28,680 nucleotides of DNA from Chara braunii (taxonomy: Eukaryota > Streptophyta > Charophyceae > Charales > Characeae), in the NCBI GenBank assembly GCA_003427395.1, contig BFEA01000115.1:3469-32148 (forward strand), in the 5' to 3' direction. Of the stretch, positions 8,180 through 17,154 are shown in pieces. Below the pieces are notes generated by a model. It was given only the letters and a program-made list of their open reading frames with translations, ran no database searches and was not told where the DNA came from. Positions within the stretch are counted from its first letter, which is position 1; the number at the start of each line of letters is the position of its first letter. The translations under genes were made by a program, and so were the position numbers.

Positions 8180-8833
8180 CCTTTGGTTGACCCTGTCAAA
8201 CTTCATGCAATACAGCCTTTCTCCCACCCTTCCTCCAGATGCAATCCCACAATTTGCTTTCAGTCATACAATGAATACCGAAACTGATATTATACATGCA
8301 TTATTTTACTTAGTCTGGTTATGTCCTGAAGAGAAAACAAAAGTTATAGGGACACGCATGCATACGCCAATCAAACTACAGGGGGATAGGCAAACATGGG
8401 TGTAGTGGGTTATATAGATAGAGATAGTTTACCTGATGGTTTCCTGCCTCTGTAACTCCTCATGAGTTCCGGCAGAGCTCCCGCAATCGGTGGGATGACT
8501 CCCCACAGAGTCTTGCTGTGGTCCTACGGGTTGCGATCCCGCCTGCCGTCTTCCTCTCAGAACTGGATTAGACTTGGAGTAAGAAAGACAGAAGATAGGG
8601 GTTTCAGACTCTCGAGATACAAGAGGGGGACAACTCAATTCTCAGGAGAGGACCTTGATACCTTCACTCGCCTGAGGGCCCCGCAATGGCAAGCAGTGTA
8701 ACAACTTGTTCAACTTCTGACGACGAGCTGCCGAAATCAGTCCCCTGACAACCTCCCAAATTGCAGCACTAGCCCCTTACTTGTCCAGCCTGACCACCTC
8801 CCCAGGTCTCAACACCTTCTCCTTAGTCCAGTT
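8180..8833. other. Gene-free stretch
   Basis: No RNA or protein gene seen. Short open frames at 8187-8405, 8462-8701 and 8429-8638 overlap on both strands and show no domain. Confidence 0.4.
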
Positions 8834-9310
8834 GTGGCCGCACAGCAGCCTGAATCAGTTCAACAACGACATGCAACAATATGTAGTAACCAACAACAGC
8901 AGCCCGCACGCAGCAGCAGTAAACAGCGGCGGTCAACAGCAGCCACAGTCCGCACACAGTCCACAATCGAAGCTGTAGTCAACTGCAGCCGTTTGCCACA
9001 GCCTACAGCACCCAACAGTATGTGGCAGCCAGCAGGAGCTATTCACAACCAACAGATGCCGCAGCAGTTTCCCTCAGCCTGCAGCCTGTGCCCAGACAAT
9101 GACGCAACCGTAGTTTGTGCGCAGTTGTGTGCGGTAATCAACAGCAGGCGGCAGTAGCAGCCTGCGCGAAGTATGCCGCCGCAGTAACTACAATAGCGAC
9201 AACTTGGCAAGGGCACGACAGTATTCGCAACACCAATCCGCACCGTGCCCACAACAGTCGTGCGCAACCTCAAAACATTGTAGCGCAGTTCGTTAGTGTA
9301 ATGCAGCTCT
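8834..9310. repeat. CAG/CAA-rich cryptic repeat
   Basis: Dense in CAGCAG, CAACAG, CCGCAG and GCAGCC triplets on the plus strand without a fixed unit. Several frames stay partly open for this reason. The 107-codon frame 8834-9157 reads as Gln/Ala/Ser-rich sequence of low complexity, and the 65-codon frame 8781-8978 is similar. I do not call either a gene. Confidence 0.6.
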
Positions 9311-9502
9311 AGGCCGCGCTCAACCTTTTACAGCTTACTGTCTCCCCTCCCTCTATCACTTGCCAAAGTCCTTGTCAACTCAACCCCCTAAGTTCCGAAC
9401 ATGCCACTCCTTCAAATACAAAGTCAAGAAAGGCCAGTGATCAGCAGTGCCCCGGTCACACAGCATCACCCATCTGCCGAAAGCGCAGTGGTAGCCACAT
9501 CT

Positions 9503-9536
9503 CAAAACGTAGTCTACCGCAAAACGTAGTCTACGG
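9503..9536. repeat. 17-bp tandem duplication
   Basis: CAAAACGTAGTCTACCG is followed directly by CAAAACGTAGTCTACGG, with one base different. Confidence 0.9.
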
Positions 9537-9574
9537 CTGTGTGAACAAGGTACGTGTCTCGCACCCACTTCTTC

Positions 9575-9616
9575 TTCTTCCTCTCTTTCTCTCTCTCTAT
9601 CTGTCTCTCTCTCTCT
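9575..9616. repeat. CT-rich microsatellite
   Basis: Imperfect CTCTTT / CTCTCT tract. It resembles a polypyrimidine tract ahead of the TTGTTGCAG acceptor-like site at about 9637-9645. Confidence 0.8.
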
Positions 9617-10273
9617 CCAACTCACGTATGCCTGTTTGTTGCAGCTTCGGTCAGGTAGGACGAGCAACATGGCGATTGGCGCCGGAGGTAGGACTCTCTG
9701 TCCCTTTCGTCCCACCTCACTTACTATTTGTCCATCTCCACCCTCTCTCAGTTTTTCTCTCAGACTTGCTCGAATGTCACCCGTAGCCTACTGCCCCGCA
9801 GGTGATTCTTCAGTGAAAACACAGGCAGGTTCACGGTGAGTATGCTCGTTTCGAAGAACTGTGCCCGCCCGTGTTGTGCTCCTCCCCTCATTACATGCGA
9901 ACGCACCTAATCCGTCCATACGGGTAGGTTCACTCATAGTAATGAGGACGGAGTCCTCGAGCAAGAGAACGCCACCAAACCACTCGTCGGGTTACTGTGG
10001 GATTCGATGCTACTGCTTGGCCCTTCGGTTCATCCGCCGCACCAACTTCAACAGTCGGTACATACTCTTCTCACAGCGGTGCACCACCAACAGGTAAGTT
10101 TTCCGACTCGCAGCCCGTTGCCCGCTAGTTCTATCCAAGCATAATCGAAATGAATCTTCTGCTAAAAAGTGGCAACATTCATTTTTAAACTCACGAAGCT
10201 GCACTCCCCTTCTATGCGCAGCTTAAACTTTTGCACCACCAAGTCTTATGCTTCTAGCCTGAGAACTAACTAT
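9617..10273 (+). other. Gene-free stretch with splice-site-like pairs
   Basis: Two short segments have good borders on both sides. At 9802-9835 a CCCCGCAG acceptor-like site precedes and GTGAGT follows. At 10077-10093 (or 10055-10093 using the earlier ACAG) a CTTCTCACAG site precedes and GTAAGT follows. No long frame links them, so they may be chance matches or remains of a decayed gene. Nothing else is supported. Confidence 0.25.
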
Positions 10274-10293
10274 GCCATCGCGATCGCGATGGC
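10274..10293. repeat. 20-bp perfect palindrome
   Basis: GCCATCGCGATCGCGATGGC is its own reverse complement. It lies at the leading edge of the ~175-bp tandem repeat. Confidence 0.97.
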
Positions 10294-10377
10294 CCGATAC
10301 CTCAGGTTAGGCTCTTCCTGCACCAGGAATGGTCGAGGGACGATCAGACATCTAGTTTTCCGCTCACGCTGCCTTCA

Positions 10378-10910
10378 CCATAGCTATCTCTCCGCGCAAC
10401 TTTTTTCCTTACTAACTCTTTTTTTGCTAACTTACCACTAGACCTTACCTCGAATATAAACTCGCCCGACGTTAAAAACCCCCAAAGTTATTCTTTCCTC
10501 GCCAGGTTTTGTTAAGAGATGGCGAGTTCTTGTTTTCCCGCCTCTCTTCTCCTCCGTTCCACCATAGCCCCGGCGCACCACTTTCACTACTAACTCTCAG
10601 TCTACTAACTGTTCTCTAATCTAACTTGACAGTCGTATTCGCCTACTCTAAATACCCCCATTTCGCCTCTTTCCTTGCCCGATTCCGTTAAGGAACGGGT
10701 AAGATACATACTTCTCCCTTTCGTTCCGTACTCCCCCGCCATAGCTCTGCGCAGTAGATTTCCATACTAACACTCTCCCTGTACTCTAGCACCCAATCCA
10801 GTCTCACCACCGTACTCGCCTACTACCTAATCCTTAGTTTTAGTCTTCGTTCCGCCCAATCTCATCAAGGATCAAGTAGGAACTTCGTTCTTCCCTCTAC
10901 CATGCCTTCG
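10378..10910. repeat. ~175-bp tandem repeat with a hairpin in each junction
   Basis: Units are anchored by CCATAGC at 10378, 10562 and 10739, and a truncated CCATGCC at 10900 (spacings 184, 177 and 161). Each then has a GCGCA block, a TACTAACTCT-like block and an ACTCGCC / TTCGCC block. The region joining units folds: CTCGCCA/TGGCGAG (10498-10526), CCCG-TTCC/GGAA-CGGG (10678-10699) and GTTCC/GGAAC (about 10849-10883). The hairpin loops share GTTAAG, GTTAA or ATCAAG while the stems differ. Confidence 0.78.
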
Positions 10911-11901
10911 CCGAGCTCCGTCATCGCCCCCCCCTTCATTCCGCACGAACCTGACAAAACCCACGTCCAGGTTCATCCGCTTTCAGCGTGACGCCCGACT
11001 TCACCTCCTTCTGCGGCCTTCGTACCTCCTTGTGCCTTGCTGCATGCCTCCTCCGTTCTCCCTCTGCTCCCGATGCCTCCGCCAGTACTACGCCCGGTAG
11101 CGGTTGCTCCTTCACCACTGCATGCACCTAGCGCAACGTTCGGTCCAAATTCGTTCCTTCTTTTTGTTCCCTCAATTCATCGTCTCTCCGCTTTCGGTCC
11201 GACAGAGCTCGGCATACTCGGATGTGCTCAGCCGAACTAACTATTGTGAAAAAGAACTTCGAACGGATCAGCTACCAGACAGCTCGATGAGTCTTTCGCC
11301 CCTATCACACCGTGCTGTCCCACAGGCCGCGCAACGGCTGCAAGTGGTAGCCCGAAGTTCCCCAGGGAATCGGCTACCTAGCCTTTCACCCCCGTACCCA
11401 AGTCCGACGTGCGATCTGCTTGGCACTGTTGCGCGCCCTCTACCACAGTGCCCCAAGCCCGCTCCTCTTAGGCGCGGGCCCGACGCCCAGCTTGTAGCAT
11501 AAGCCCCGCTGCAGATCTTGGTGGTAGTAGCAAATATTCAAATGGGACTTTTGAAGACTGGAAGGGGACCCACGTGGCTGGCCGCGATGCCCTGTCTGCA
11601 GCCCCTGCTGCTGTGCCCTTGGGCTATTCCGCCCAGGCTCAGCTTGTCACTCCCCGGGTCCCAATGGCATGCTCTCACTCAAGCCTCCCACGACAGCCCG
11701 GGGGGGGCAGACCATGCACCCGCAACGACCCCTGCCATCCTCGAACTGCAGCCTCCAGGCTCATTCAGAATGCCTTCCAATAGGGAAATGGGAGAAGCCA
11801 CGACCACGGGCCCCACCGCTTTCCACGCACATTGACCTCTTCGGTCTGCTCTTCAATGCAGGTGAGGTAAAAAAAATATCACCAGCACCCCTCACTTGCA
11901 G
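10911..11901 (+). other. C-rich stretch with possible decayed coding sequence
   Basis: GC-rich with several overlapping open frames on both strands (for example 11104-11502, 11518-11835 and 11669-12058). None shows a domain I recognise, and the overlap suggests composition rather than coding. CTTCAATGCAG then GTGAGG near 11862 looks like a donor, but the implied intron to 11901 would be only about 40 bp, too short for a plant intron. Confidence 0.25.
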
Positions 11902-11994
11902 GAACCAGCACGGGCCCCCAGAGAGAAGTACGTGGTCAAGGTCCTTGATTGCCGTGACGGCCACCCGTATCCTGCGGCACAACGATCGAGCTAG
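11902..11994 (+). other. Exon-like 30-codon frame after a good acceptor
   Basis: CACTTGCAG ends at 11901. The next bases read E-P-A-R-A-P-R-E-K-Y-V-V-K-V-L-D-C-R-D-G and then HPYPAAQRSS before TAG at 11992-11994. The composition looks more like real protein than the surrounding low-complexity frames. No upstream exon can be joined with confidence and I do not recognise the family. A remnant of a mobile-element gene is as likely as a host gene. Confidence 0.2.
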
Positions 11995-12324
11995 GCTTGA
12001 TGGTCCCGACATCGACCTCAAAATCAATCACCATGCTAACGACCTTAGAGACAAATAAAACAAGATAAATAAATAAAAAATTAAGAATAGACGTCTCGCA
12101 TCCCGTTGGCCCGCGGCGCCGCGCACACTCAGGCTGCGTATGGATGTGCCTCGCCATCAATACGCCGCGCGCTCGGCTCACCCTTGCGAGGGCCTAAACT
12201 TCCTCCCGTACACGCATTGTCGAGCGAACGAGACTGCACTAGTGTGACTTGCATAAAACACGCCAAATACCCTTTGGTACGACAACGCTTCAAATAGAAG
12301 GGTTGCAGCTACGACTTCTGTAAT
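11995..12324. other. Gene-free stretch
   Basis: No supported feature. Short frames here (11936-12181, 12106-12297) have no recognisable content. Confidence 0.4.
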
Positions 12325-12414
12325 AGGAGCTAGCCTAGTAGGTTACAATCCACGAATTCCACTCGATAGATGTTGGGATCAAGTATGAGAAACTGTGCCA
12401 CTGGGCTAGCTCCT
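12325..12414. repeat. 11-bp inverted repeat
   Basis: AGGAGCTAGCC (12325-12335) and GGCTAGCTCCT (12404-12414) are perfect complements about 68 bp apart. The right arm overlaps a local hairpin, AGCTCC-TTTT-GGAGCT (12408-12423). Confidence 0.75.
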
Positions 12415-12499
12415 TTTGGAGCTGGCCACCTTGGATTTTGTCGGCCCCGTCGATTCTGACCATCGATCGCCAAGATCATGCGGCCGAGATCGGCCACGC

Positions 12500-12555
12500 A
12501 GATTAGCATGGCTCCTGCGCAAGGATGACACTTGTAAATCGAGGAGGGTCCAAAT
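12500..12555 (+). pseudogene. U6: U6 snRNA 3'-half pseudogene, plant type
   Basis: The segment begins AGATTAGCATGGCTCCTGCG, continues CAAGGATGACAC, TTGT, AAATCGAGGAG and ends GGTCCAAAT. This is the plant form of U6, which has AAATCGAGAAATGGTCCAAAT where animals have a different 3' end. The central U4-pairing and catalytic AGATTAGC...GATGACAC stretch has one substitution. The 5' half, including the ACAGAGA box and the 5' cap stem, is absent, and the terminal T-run is replaced by CAGTTCGAGTCC. It cannot function in splicing as it stands. Confidence 0.88.
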
Positions 12556-12617
12556 CAGTTCGAGTCCAGTCCGTGGGACGCGACTGTTGGGATAGGCCAA
12601 TGGGAAAATAGTTAGGG

Positions 12618-12635
12618 AAAAAAAAAAAAAAAAAA
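12618..12635 (+). repeat. Poly-A tract, 18 bp
   Basis: Eighteen A residues start 62 bp after the U6 fragment ends. It may be the tail of a retrotransposed chimera that carries the U6 piece, but no flanking target duplication was found. Confidence 0.6.
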
Positions 12636-12657
12636 CTAAAAGCTCACTACAGACGAA

Positions 12658-12970
12658 ATGCTAACTGGAATCCTCGGAGGTGACTGGGGCATTGAAGACC
12701 CCAGTGCACTTGACGACGCTCGTGAAAACGGGCAACCGTTTTTGGCAGCAAGGTAAGCATTGTGTTTGTTTGTTTGTTTTTCTTTTTTTTCTTAGATATT
12801 CATTAGATTTTTTCTTTTACATTTTGTGTTAGATTTTCTTTAGTTTTATTTCCTTTTTCTTTTTAGATTCTTTAGATTTCGTTTTCTTGTTTTATTTGTT
12901 TGTTATCTCACTTAGGCACCTGTTCGTTTTGACGAACGGGTTGCTATTGTGGCTTAGCAAAATCGGATAA
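12658..12970 (+). CDS. Candidate two-exon gene for a 49-aa protein, or a coding remnant
   Basis: Exon 1 (12658-12752) is 31 codons plus two bases, reading MLTGILGGDWGIEDPSALDD and then ARENGQPFLAA. It ends at AG|GTAAGC, a strong donor. The intron (12753-12915, 163 bp) is T-rich as plant introns are and ends TTATCTCACTTAG. Exon 2 (12916-12970) restores Arg32 and continues HLFVLTNGLLLWLSKIG to TAA, giving a hydrophobic C-terminus. Without splicing the frame stops at the donor. The frame is open upstream of the ATG only to 12640, and a CTCACTACAG acceptor-like site at about 12643-12652 could make exon 1 internal. I do not recognise the family. No promoter is evident. Confidence 0.22.
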
Positions 12971-13185
12971 TTCTGTCGTTGAACGCGGTTACATTCCGGG
13001 CGTGGTTTTGGGACCTTGTACTTGAGTCACGAGGGACTCTCTGCACACGTTTGCGAGAAACGGGCGAATCGTTTTCTGGTGGTTGAACGAACATTTTTGC
13101 GGCGTCGTTCGGGCCTCTAGTCTCTCTCTCTTATAAGGCCTTCATAACAGCTCACAGACCGCTGGCAACAGTCGTGACCGTTGGG

Positions 13186-13187
<2 letters not shown>
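12971..13187. other. T/G-rich stretch, nothing assigned
   Basis: Contains several CGTTCG / GACGAACG words and a CTCTCTCTC tract at about 13120-13130. No gene seen. Confidence 0.4.

Positions 13188-13226
<39 letters not shown>
13188..13226. repeat. (GA)n microsatellite
   Basis: Thirty-nine bases of GA. The 75-codon frame at 13174-13401 reads a run of Arg-Glu through it and is not a gene. Confidence 0.97.
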
Positions 13227-13229
<3 letters not shown>

Positions 13230-13440
13230 TACCTGGCGTGTGGTTGATAATTCGAATTTGGCTTTAGTTGACTGCGTTCAAATCACTCACACTTTTTGTA
13301 CCCGATATGGTCGCACACAGGGGAATGAGCCCCATTTGAGTTTGACTTTAGTTCGCCTCTGTGAAATGAATGAGGAGGGGAAGGGTGCCTATTCGTTATG
13401 AACGACTGGCTGCCCCTCCCAGGAAAAACGAGGGGTGAGT

Positions 13441-13571
13441 AAAAAAAAAAAAAAAAAAAGGAGAAAAAAAAAAAAANNNNNNNNNNNNNNNNNNNNNNNN
13501 NNNNNNNNNNNNNNNNNNNNNNNNNNNNNNNNNNNNNNNNNNNNNGAGAAAAAAAAAAAAAGAAAAAAAAA
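13441..13571. other. Poly-A tracts flanking an assembly gap (N at 13477-13545)
   Basis: Sixty-nine N bases are flanked on the left by an A-run with one GGAG interruption and on the right by A-runs with single G interruptions. The similar sequence on both sides suggests that a long A/G-rich tract could not be assembled. Frames crossing it are not real. Confidence 0.97.
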
Positions 13572-14048
13572 AGAGGTGCAGGCTGTAGTAAATGGTTGAG
13601 TGAAGCCATTTACAAGAATATCTGGTCTGGGAAAACGGCCAGATACTTCTGGGTTTGACGACCTTGGTTCCCTTAGGGGAAAACCAAGGCATCGGGCTCA
13701 TGGCCGTTGATTTAGATCGAGGGCCAGAAGCACCGACGAATTTTGTCTGGCTGTGGGCGAAGCAGCTGCCCGCATGCCTTCGGTTAGCTATAAAAGCCAG
13801 CACTCCACCCAACAATCTCACACTTGTAGCAGTGCTGCTGGGGCATTCACTTGTGAGAATGTTGGCTGGCTGCTGCATGTTGCTGTAGAGGGGAGGTGCT
13901 AGAGGTTTGCAGGAGCAGTTGAGGGAGAGACAGGCGGCAACCATAGCCGACACTGGGAGCTCACTGCCCCACCACTGCATGGGTGTCGCGGACAGTGGGT
14001 TGGGTCAGGGTCCGGACGGTGCACCAAGCTACACCTTTTCTAGTGAGG
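13572..14048. other. Gene-free stretch
   Basis: Frames at 13655-13888 (+) and 13396-13980 (-) lack recognisable domains, and the latter runs through the gap. No RNA gene or element end seen. Confidence 0.4.
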
Positions 14049-14460
14049 TTGTGTTGTCAGATTGCCGTTGTGGCATTAAGACCTTGCTAAGGGAAGGTGC
14101 TGCAAGATTTGTCTCATGGCGTGAAGTTTTTTTTTTAACGTGTGTGTGGGAAAATGCTGTCGGACTGGCGGCATCTAAAGTCTCCCTATGGGGAGGTGAT
14201 GTCCAGTTGGCGGCACGACAACGGCGACATTTGTTTTTGTAAGGAAGTGTTGCCCATTTTTTTGGGCACGACTGCAGTGGCACTTCAGTAGGTGAGGTGT
14301 TGCCGAACTAACGGCATGGTGGCCTCAAGGTCTCCCTAAGGGGAGGTGTTGTTCGTTTGGCGACATGACAATGGCGCTATTGTTTTTGTGAGGTTACGCT
14401 GCCAAATTTTTGGCATGGTAGCAACATTTCAGTGGGAAACTGCTGCCAATATTTTTGCCA
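14049..14460. repeat. Degenerate tandem repeat of short hairpins
   Basis: Three units start near 14049, 14153 and 14297. Each has a (T/C)TG(C/T)C...GGCA hairpin, then a CTCCCTA-GGGGAG hairpin (14182-14195 and 14332-14345; weaker at 14081-14098), then GGCGACA. Perfect stems include TGCCCA/TGGGCA (14251-14268), TGCCG/CGGCA (14301-14316) and TGCCAAA/TTTGGCA (14400-14415). The inner bases of the TGCC stem change in matched pairs between units. Confidence 0.78.
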
Positions 14461-15419
14461 CGGCGGTGTGGTACCGGCTTCGACGGCGCGGCGAGTGACA
14501 GTCATGCTTTTAATTTTGATGTGCGTGGTAATGGCGGACTATTCTCTCATGACCCGACGATAGTATGGACACTGGTGCACGTGTGGGATTGTGTCGAAGT
14601 AGTGTATGAGCATGCGGCGGTGTTATTGGACGACCGTGGTACCTGTTTTAGCGACAACGGCGCGTGGTAATTCCGCAATTAATTTTTTGTGGTGCGCAGC
14701 GGTTATGGCGAATTTCAACATGATGTAGAGGTTGGGCGAGCGCTGGTATGTGGTTCGGATTGTGAGGAGCCGGTGCACGATTGAGTCTGTGCGGCAGTGG
14801 TGCATGGGTCGGCGGCATGAAGAGAGCGTAGAGTGAGTGCTCGCGGCAGTGGCTATTGGAGTTGCGGAACTTGCAGTTTGCGTCAGAAGACATTTTTATT
14901 CGGGCTCACGACATATGCGGTTTTGAGCCAGAACCACCTTTTTTTTTTTTGTGGCGTGTGGTGCGTGCGGTTTTTGAGTTTGGGACCATCCGGTGGTACA
15001 GCGGCAACGTGGGACCACCTAGGCCATTTTGGGACTAGGTGAGACTGATTTTGAGATCGAGACGAACAAGTTGGTGTGATTATTGTGAGCATATCGGACG
15101 TGGTGATTGGAGGTGGTGTGGACTTGCGATTGGTTTGGGAGACAGATTGATGGTGAAGTACAGTTGGGACTGTGTTGGGACAGCCCGGGACGTTGAGACC
15201 GGTCTAAGAAGGGGTCAGTTTGGGACATTGGGACCACGTTAAAACTCATTTGTAGGAACACCCTCCTGGAGGACTATCTCGCTTGAGTTTTTTTTTGTGG
15301 CCCAACCTCTGCTTATTTGAGTACTTAAGAGAAGACGTGGACCATCATTCAATTGGGAGGCCGTAACTGGTGAAGTTGTGGGCTATACATTTTGGACTCC
15401 GGTGACACTTATTTTTTTC
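14461..15419. other. G/T-rich gene-free stretch
   Basis: Many GTG, GCGG and TGGGAC words. TTTGGGAC / TTGGGAC / TGGGACC recurs at about 14980, 15030, 15167, 15220 and 15230, suggesting a decayed repeat. Frames on both strands (14455-14670, 14648-14893, 15019-15261) have no domain I recognise. Confidence 0.4.
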
Positions 15420-17140
15420 TATCGGCATATTACTCGGCTTTCTTGAGTGAGTCGGACCAAACTTCACTCAAGGTCAGTTGATTGACTAAGATTTTCCGTC
15501 ACACCTGTGTGAACCCATACTTTGCTTGCCCCTATTTGTTTTGAATGTTTAAAAGGAAAGGTAGAGTGAAGTTGTGCAAGTCATGCATTTGAAAAAGTCC
15601 GACTTGAGTATGAGATTATACTGGTTTCATTTGAACTTGTTTGTTTTGTTTTTCAGTTTGTGCAGGTCGGTAGCAAAATGTTTGTAAAGAGATTGATTAT
15701 GCCTATTTGAGATGAAGAAAAGGATTGTCCTCTTTCTACCTTTCGCCTGCCTGTTTGCTAAAATAACTTGTTGTTCTGAAAAAAAAATAATTCACTGAGT
15801 TGTCACAAAATAAATTCGATTGAAATAAGGCAGATAAGGTCAAAAGGATTTAACTTTTTCCCGACGATTGACCCATTCTATCCCGAATGACCTTATTTAC
15901 CTATACCTGTCCAAATCATTATTGTTTTCCACCTCCTCTGACTCTTTTCGTCTAAGTTACGATTGACTTAGGAGAAATACGAATAATTGAAAACTACTTG
16001 TAATGCATACATTATTTTTCTTTAGGAAGCATTTGGGGCAGGAGTTCGTTGTTTTAGGAACCGACCTTGTTATCGACCCAGAGTGGACCGTTCTACGGAG
16101 GGGGGTACTTTGCCGATTCGATGGAGACGGTCCGACTTCTGAGATCTGAGTCTTATGCTCAGCGAGGAGGAGTACCTCAAACCACTTCCTAGAACGAGAG
16201 ACATGCAACACTTAAAGCAATGCGTTTGATCAATAATCATTCTCAAAACATTCTGTTATCCAAGAAAACTAAGATATATGGAGACGGGTATGTGGGTGCC
16301 TAATCTTAAGTCGTGGAATGGTGAAATGAATAACTTTGGCAGCGCGTCTCATCAAGTCAAAACTACGACAGACCGACTACCTCTTCGACGACATTAATAT
16401 TATTGTCTGAAGCCAACTCTTTGTTGGCAGGTGTATGAACTTTTATATATATAGTTCGACCCGAGGTGGTCGGATTTTATTTCGATCATGTGCTATTGAA
16501 ATGTACCATAAGATGATTTGGATTCTTCCAGTTATCATTTCAGATTGAATATATATTTCTGTCAACTACAGTCGATTTCTTTTGATGTAATTATGTGTGA
16601 TTGTTATAGCTTTCTTTTGACCAGTGTTTAATGGGACTAGGATTAAATTTGGGTTTCACACTTGGTTGAGACCGTCCTAATCGACCGACGATTGCTTCGT
16701 ACTTAGGAGATCAACGCCCTAAGGGCGACCGACGTTCGGGTCCGCTTGGCGTTAACAAAGCATATCTATACTACACCGAAGGAGCGAACGCCCTCAGTTG
16801 ACCTACCTCTGCAAAAATTGCATCTAAAAACTTTCGCATGTGGGTCAGTAACTCGGTAGGGATACGCCCCTAAGGGTGGTGACAACCCCGTACTAGGGAA
16901 GGCAAGTTGTGCCCTGTGGGAACCTATCCTATTGTAGGGGACCGAGGGATGTATAGCTAGCGCACTTGGCTAGAGCGGCGAAGGGACGACGAGACCGTAT
17001 CCGCCTTGGCAGTTCGCAGGGTTATTTTGCATAGTTTCTGAGTTGTCTCTACTCTTCGATTATGTTTTGTTTACTCCTGCGTGACATGGTCGAGAGGGTT
17101 ATCACACTTTGCAAAAATGGCGGGAGCCGATGCGCTCGAC
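15420..17140 (+). mobile_element. Dispersed element, copy 2
   Basis: Reads in the same order as the reverse complement of 20855-22985. Shared blocks are: CTTGAGTGAGTCGGAC with CACTCAAGGTCAG and CACCTGTGTGAA (15440-15520); an acceptor-like TTTTTCTTTAG followed by a decayed coding stretch (16010-16200); TTTGGCAGCGCGTCTCATC (about 16335); and the terminal block with GACGTTCGGGTCCGCTTGGC, ATACGCCCCTAAGG and GGGAACCTATC (16660-16990), ending GATGCGCTCGACACC at about 17140. Coding is broken and no reverse transcriptase or transposase motif is visible. I could not find a primer-binding site or paired LTRs, so the class is open. Confidence 0.8.
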
Positions 17141-17154
17141 ACCGCCACTTTGAA

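Noticed and set aside
8834-9157. 107-codon Gln-rich gene
   Set aside because: CAG/CAA-rich DNA opens more than one frame. No domain, no splice context and no conserved borders.
11862-11901. A 40-bp intron joining two exon-like frames
   Set aside because: It is shorter than plant introns normally are, and the upstream frame has no recognisable content.
12407-12499. Intact 5' half of U6, because of the AGCTCC-TTTT-GGAGCT hairpin
   Set aside because: The spacing to AGATTAGC is about twice that in U6, and the ACAGAGA box and GGAACGATA block are absent. The hairpin is more simply part of the 12325-12414 inverted repeat.
12555-12570. tRNA T-arm after the U6 fragment (AGTTCGAGTCC)
   Set aside because: The stem does not pair and the upstream sequence is U6, not a tRNA body.
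13283-13980. 194- and 108-codon frames on the minus strand
   Set aside because: They cross the N gap and poly-A tracts.
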